Shown one piece after another: positions 7,682-11,810 of a stretch of 11,810 nucleotides of DNA. A program made the position numbers and the translations under genes. A model generated the notes under the pieces. It saw nothing but the letters and a program-made list of their open reading frames with translations. It searched no databases and was not told where the DNA came from. Position 1 is the first letter of the stretch; every line of letters starts with the position of its first letter. This DNA is from Trichomonas tenax (Eukaryota > Parabasalia > Trichomonadida > Trichomonadidae): the NCBI GenBank assembly GCA_023091735.1, contig JALKBU010001375.1:1-11810 (forward strand), given 5' to 3'.

Positions 7682-7725
7682 GTAAAAACAATATTCAAAT
7701 CAGCTAATTTAATGCTCTTAAAAAA

Positions 7726-7813
7726 GTTGTGTTTCATGCAATAATCACAGTGACAATGCACCAGCACAACTACAGTGTAACATTGTCACTGTGATTATTG
7801 CATAAAACACAAC
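7726..7813. repeat. Hairpin 3 of the cluster (33-nt arms, 32/33 paired)
   Basis: The left arm 7726-7758 and right arm 7781-7813 are perfectly complementary except at one position (7735, C on the plus strand facing A). The loop of 22 nt is 7759-7780. Pairing this complete over 33 nt in unconstrained DNA implies recent formation or selection for the fold. The loop-proximal part of the right arm shares an 18-nt element with hairpin 4. A dicing substrate is the leading interpretation; a foldback DNA repeat is the alternative. Confidence 0.88.
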
Positions 7814-7822
7814 ATTTGTTCG

Positions 7823-7931
7823 GATTTCGAGATTCTCTCGTTTTTCTGTGCTAGTGCAGCATTGGGACATAGAAATGAAATATTCAATCCTAGTGTTGCA
7901 TTGTCACAGAAAAATGAGAGAATATCGAATC
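7823..7931. repeat. Hairpin 4 of the cluster (44/45-nt arms, six G-U wobbles)
   Basis: The left arm 7823-7867 and right arm 7888-7931 align with a single 1-nt bulge. Of 44 pairs, 36 are Watson-Crick; six of the eight differences are G-U wobbles when read as plus-strand RNA, and only two are true mismatches. The loop is 7868-7887. The bias toward G-U in one strand sense suggests that the structure is maintained at RNA level from the plus strand. Confidence 0.85.
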
Positions 7932-7956
7932 TTATGAATTATATGAATTTGTTAAA

Positions 7957-8045
7957 GTTATTTCCATTGCCAAACACACAGAGGAAAAGCCATTTAAGCG
8001 TGATTGCAATGGCCATTCCACAGTGTATGTGGCAATAGAAACAAC
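7957..8045. repeat. Hairpin 5 of the cluster (38-nt arms, 13-nt loop)
   Basis: The left arm 7957-7994 and right arm 8008-8045 are complementary at 30 of 38 positions without gaps, with 7995-8007 as loop. All four transition differences are A-C on the plus strand, which become G-U pairs in minus-strand RNA, the opposite sense to hairpin 4. Small open frames here are by-products of the inverted repeat. Confidence 0.8.
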
Positions 8046-9835
8046 TTTCACTCGAATATCGAAATAATATTTTAATAATGCGCTCTAAAGTTGATTTGTG
8101 TTGAATAAATAGTATTTCATACACAGGATATCCCATATTTGCAATTTTATAGCTTATTTTCAAATCTGACGTATTTGCTTACATTGCATCACATTTAAAG
8201 CGTTAAATGTCAGATGTCAGAACATATTTTGATGTGTTAATATCTCATTTTTGAATTAAGAAGTCACATCAGCAACTGTGCAGAACAATTACATAAGTAT
8301 ATTAGTATCTGTGTGTACAGAAAAACACGCTTTTTGTTTGTGATATTTAGATCGGTCGAAAATGTTTTTCCAGAATCAACAATTGAATATATGTTATAGT
8401 ATTATATGGCATGGAAATATGCTGTGACAAGTTTGAGCATGAACTGCCTTCAGGAGAAAAAGTTAAAAAAAACGCTCTATAACTCGTCTACTATAGCATT
8501 CCACGACTGCGCTCTAAGATATGTTATTATATGGGTTTATGCATGTATCATTATATGCAGATTGAAGAATAAAAATCTAATTTTAGGTGAAATTACTAAC
8601 TATTTAAAAAACATTCTTAAAAGACATGAAAGCACACGCGCATGAATATGAAACGATATGAAACGACTAAATTCCGCAAATTGGAGATTTTCGTCTTAAA
8701 TATTATATCAAATTTTTGAGACGTGGTCAATTTGCCGAAAAACATGATCAATATATTAAACACACTATGTGTGTGCTATGATACAAATGGTATAGTCTCA
8801 AGCGCTCAATGGCTTTTTTTACGCGACAAATAATTCACAATTTATACGACAGAACAACGAGCGAGTGAACTTTGTACTGAAGCAACTATTTATAACTACA
8901 CAGTGTGATAAATACAAAAAAACATATAAATATATATATTATACATTAATAATTCTCCACAATAACCAACGCATGAGTCTGGAGATAATTTTGTTTACAT
9001 ATTCAAAAGCTTCACTTTTTACCACATCAAGCTAAACTAACTCCTCAAACGACAGATATCAACCAATAAAACATACATAATACAAATGCATAGGATATCG
9101 TGTAATCATATATATACTAAAGAGTGTAAAAATAAAAAAATTATCTGAATTATTTAATATCTCTCATGTTTCATGAAATCGCAATGTGATGATACTATGA
9201 GTATGATGTATATATCGCATGCATTGTTAAAAGTTTCCGCAGACATCTTTTTTGTGCACTTCCGAGAGTTGATGCGCTTCACGTACGGGAAGCATTTGAG
9301 ATGGTGAACTAGCTACAAAAGCATAAAAATCAATATACACACATATAATACACAGTGCAACTCTCTTGTGAACATTTTATACTATATGTGTAGTTTCTCA
9401 AATGTATTATACACCTATAAAATATGTCGTTTAGTAAATGCATCATTGAAAAACGCTTTGAGTATGAAATCTAGTAAAACTTGTTAAAGAACAAATATCA
9501 CAACATGACACAATTACATCAGTGATGCCAAGACATAGAAAAACAATTGCACACAGTTATATTTAAATTTACGCATATTTTGTGAAATGCTTTATCGATT
9601 CAATTTCAAAAACGCATTTTAAACAAAAACACACAATAAAAAACAATATGCACATTATATAGACATCATAGCCTATAATGATAACACATTCTCCCATAAA
9701 ATGCAAATTTACTATTCGATATTTTTTATAAAGTCACCTGATATTTTACCATTCATTAACTCAAGGTATGCTTATATCAACTACATACATCACAATATAC
9801 AAATTCTATTTTTTTGCTATTTTGTTACTTTTTAT
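8046..9835. other. Gene-free AT-rich region with weaker foldbacks
   Basis: No supported coding frame. Apart from the hairpin at 8672-8739, weaker imperfect foldbacks are visible at about 9243-9305 (CATCT...GCACTTCC against GGGAAGC...AGATG), about 9337-9392 (CACATATA against TATATGTG inside longer arms) and about 9571-9617 (acgcat...gaaat against atttc...acgcat). A palindromic core CATTTAA-AGCG-TTAAATG lies at about 8187-8206. An (AT)n tract lies near 8930-8940. Otherwise nothing is recognised. Confidence 0.5.
8672..8739. repeat. Additional weaker hairpin
   Basis: TTCCGCAAATTGG (from 8672) pairs with the TCAATTTGCCGAA block ending at 8739. After a 4-nt asymmetric loop, the CGTCT around 8692-8696 pairs with AGACG at 8719-8723. 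Arms are about 22-26 nt. It is similar in size to the main cluster but lies about 600 bp downstream. Confidence 0.5.
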
Positions 9836-9880
9836 GACCCCAAATGGCGTGCTCACTTTTTGACACGACCCCAAATGGCG
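9836..9880. repeat. 14-bp direct repeat GACCCCAAATGGCG, two copies
   Basis: GACCCCAAATGGCG occurs at 9836-9849 and 9867-9880, 31 bp apart, and is partly echoed by AGGACCCCAG immediately after. It is far richer in G+C than its surroundings and lies exactly at the upstream edge of the right Polinton-like remnant, so it may mark an element border or a promoter-proximal repeat. Confidence 0.65.
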
Positions 9881-11247
9881 AGGACCCCAGAAGATGCTCA
9901 AAAGAATATTAATAACCAGAAATTAAACAATATATATTTAAATACGGCAACAACCAAAAATCAAATCGAATTATTAAAAGCACAAGCAAAAGAAACCAGG
10001 AAAGTATTAAACTACAAGCTACATTAGATGCGATGAATTCCGATAAATATAAAAAAAGCAGCTAAGGAGGTATTTGCTGCTACTATAATAAAGAATGAAC
10101 AGGACGAAGCTAACCAAAAATTATTAGAACAACAAGAAGCGATCGAAAATTACGAAACTAAACGGAGAGTTCAAGACCATCCAACTTATAAAACTGCTCT
10201 AAATCAGAAACAAGATGCCGCAACAATTACGCAACTTATGAAAATATTAGCAGATACATATAAGGAACACGATAAGACAGTTTGTGAAACTAAAAGTTTA
10301 AAACGTCAAAGGGATACAGAAGAAGTACTTAGTTCGATTGAAGATTTGGCTGATGAAATAAAATTTGAAGATTTAGCTAGTGCTAGGGTAGAAGAAGTTA
10401 CAACAAAATGGTCAAATAATGTAGGTAATTTATATAAGAAAATCAAAGAAATACACAGTAGGAATTCGCAAGCAGCATTAGAACTAAAAGGTAAACTGGA
10501 AAATATTAATTTTTCTGTTAATACTGCTTTAAAGGCTTTTGAAAGATCGGAAACGGATAAGGAAGGTACTACAGAGTTGTTCAAGAACATATTTAATAAT
10601 TTGGAAGTACCACAACTAACACATTATAAGTTTTCACCAGATCCACCAAAACTACAACCAGCACCTGTTTTCGGAGGAATCAAAAAAAAAGATTGAGGAA
10701 AACTAAGCAGGAAGTTAAAAAGGAAATTGTACAGGAAGTTCCACAAGAACCTTCAGCTAGGAGCAAATTAAAGGATTTTCAACAACAACCATTATATTTC
10801 GCTCATAAAACTTATGAAACTTTAAATAGTGCATTTGATAAGAAGAAAATATTAAATATGTATCCTGGTTGACTTGTTTACAATAAACAATATAGGGAAA
10901 CTGAAAAAAAAATAGTTAAAGAAGAACAGGAAAAGGAAAATCTAAATAATCCTATGGTTATATACATACAAAAGAGTGTTCCAATTGGAGCGGATAATAG
11001 CGATATATGGAAATCAAATATCGATAATTATAATAAAGCTGTTCAAAAAAAGGATCAAGTAACAAAATTAAAATTCGAAACTTTACTTCCTAATAATGGT
11101 GATTATGCTAGTGGAAAATTACAACAGCCAACTGAAACAGCAATTAAGGATATTATTCGTAGAAGAAATAATTATCCAGTTAATTTTGACAATCCGACAA
11201 AACAACAAGCTAATGAAATTGGTAAGCTGTTAGAAAAAACTGTTTAA
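9881..11247 (+). pseudogene. Multiply broken Polinton-type coiled-coil gene (~455 codons)
   Basis: Continuous coding-like sequence is spread over several frames. PEDAQKNINNQKL (from 9887) through IELLKAQAKE is followed by a short segment in another frame (QESIKLQATLDAMNSDKY), then back after the A7 run at 10051-10057 into KEVFAATIIKNEQDEANQKL and on to a stop at about 10694-10696. Next comes a shift at the A9 run 10682-10690 and a third frame to a TAA at 11245-11247, interrupted by a TGA at 10870-10872. The product would be Lys/Glu/Gln-rich with long heptad-like helices in its first two thirds, a Pro-rich hinge (SPDPPKLQPAPVFGG) and a mixed C-terminal part. No catalytic motif is seen. At least four lesions make a functional product unlikely. 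I assign it to a Polinton-like element from composition and style only. Confidence 0.5.
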
Positions 11248-11260
11248 TCAAATTTGGTAT

Positions 11261-11395
11261 ATGTTTCCTAAAATTTCACAGCAGTATTTGGACTTTAGAG
11301 AGAAGGAAAATGCTCAAAGGAATGCTAAATATGATCCATCGAAGGATAGGGCCATCATTAAGAAATCAAAGATTTCCACTTCAGAATGCCTCTGA
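11261..11395 (+). pseudogene. Short 44-codon ORF following the coiled-coil gene, probably truncated
   Basis: The ATG at 11261 opens MFPKISQQYLDFREKENAQR and reads 44 residues, charged and helical, to a TGA at 11393-11395. It starts 13 bp after the preceding pseudogene stop, a spacing typical of adjacent genes in compact elements, and its coding-like composition ends abruptly. It is most simply the 5' stub of the next element gene. It has no motif that I recognise. Confidence 0.35.
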
Positions 11396-11776
11396 AGGGC
11401 AAAATTTAATGCTTGATTGGTGCTGCTTAATCCCTCAGATCGCAGACACCCGCATATTGCAAACATCCTAAGCTTTGTAGATTACAATTTTAATTTTTCG
11501 AGATACGATCTGGAAATGCAAAATAATTTTTACAACCCCTGCATTTGATATCACACGTATACTAGACAGGATACATCCATTAATACTATTTGATTATATT
11601 TGTATTTGGAGAGTTAATAAAATTCACTAGTAGTAGATAAGGGGGGTTACTTGCCATTCTAAATATAGAGAATGTACGACATCATATATATATAGTGTAA
11701 TTCCGAGCAACTAATTTTTAAGTTAATTTTTAAAATAATTTAATTTTTTTATTTGTCTGAAATAATCTATATATAT
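11396..11776. other. AT-rich intergenic stretch, nothing recognised
   Basis: No coding frame is supported. It contains a G6 run at 11641-11646, (AT)n tracts near 11683-11695 and 11768-11778, and T/A homopolymer runs. Confidence 0.55.
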
Positions 11777-11810
11777 ATGGCAATCGTTTCGCCTGAGCTT
11801 ATGAAGAAAT
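11777..11810 (+). CDS. Possible start of a gene cut by the window end
   Basis: An ATG at 11777 opens MAIVSPELMKK to the last base of the window, with higher G+C and balanced codons compared with the preceding AT-rich DNA. Eleven codons are too few to name a product or prove coding. Confidence 0.3.
   Translation, partial: MAIVSPELMKK

Noticed and set aside
7939..8163. Minus-strand 74-codon open frame
   Set aside because: It covers hairpin 5, so the openness is explained by the inverted repeat and low stop density; the protein is Cys/Phe/Ile-rich and unlike any family I know.
8406..8645. Plus-strand 79-codon open frame
   Set aside because: No motif, unusual composition and no neighbouring coding evidence; the length is expected by chance.
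2452..10872. Reassigned TGA codon (read as an amino acid)
   Set aside because: Both intact host genes end at TGA and use TGG for tryptophan. The internal TGA codons occur only in element genes that also have frameshifts, so they are mutations.
713..11395. A single intact Polinton spanning the window with host genes as cargo
   Set aside because: No terminal inverted repeats, polymerase, integrase, ATPase or protease are visible, and the two remnants are separated by about 7 kb of host genes and gene-free DNA.

Overview
The window is AT-rich eukaryotic DNA, most like a parabasalid (Trichomonas/Tritrichomonas type) protist. The evidence is two long intronless host genes that are clearly richer in G+C than their flanks, UAAA motifs just after a stop codon, and decayed pieces of Polinton/Maverick-type elements, which are abundant in trichomonads. 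The organism call is inference; no species-specific marker is visible.

Layout. 1-453: a short hypothetical ORF. 713-2893: a left Polinton-like remnant, mostly on the minus strand. It holds a truncated capsid-like gene, a basic glycine-rich pX-like peptide, a frameshifted ~180-residue gene and a two-module gene with in-frame stops; one small frameshifted plus-strand gene lies between them. 2902-4475: a glycosyl hydrolase family 47 alpha-mannosidase with its catalytic acids present but an uncertain start. 4531-5793: a convergent gene for a 420-residue, serine-rich, coiled-coil protein of unknown function. 5797-9835: about 4 kb with no convincing gene. 9836-11395: a right Polinton-like remnant, namely a short direct repeat, a coiled-coil gene broken by several lesions and a small following ORF. 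11777 to the end: a possible gene start cut by the window edge.

The most unusual part is the gene-free stretch. Between 7501 and 8045 five imperfect inverted repeats follow one another head to tail, each 71-109 nt, with arms of about 31-45 nt and loops of about 2-22 nt. Four of them (7611-8045) are strong: one pairs 32 of 33 positions, and another pairs 36 of 44 with six further G-U wobbles. Arm sequences differ between hairpins apart from one shared 18-nt element. This looks like a polycistronic hairpin-RNA (pre-miRNA-like or hpRNA/siRNA) locus. Weaker hairpins occur on both sides.

The two host genes are convergent neighbours with 3' ends 55 bp apart and no evident functional link. The Polinton pieces do not look functional. 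The left remnant stops within about 10 bp of the best mannosidase start, so that gene's promoter probably lies in element-derived DNA.
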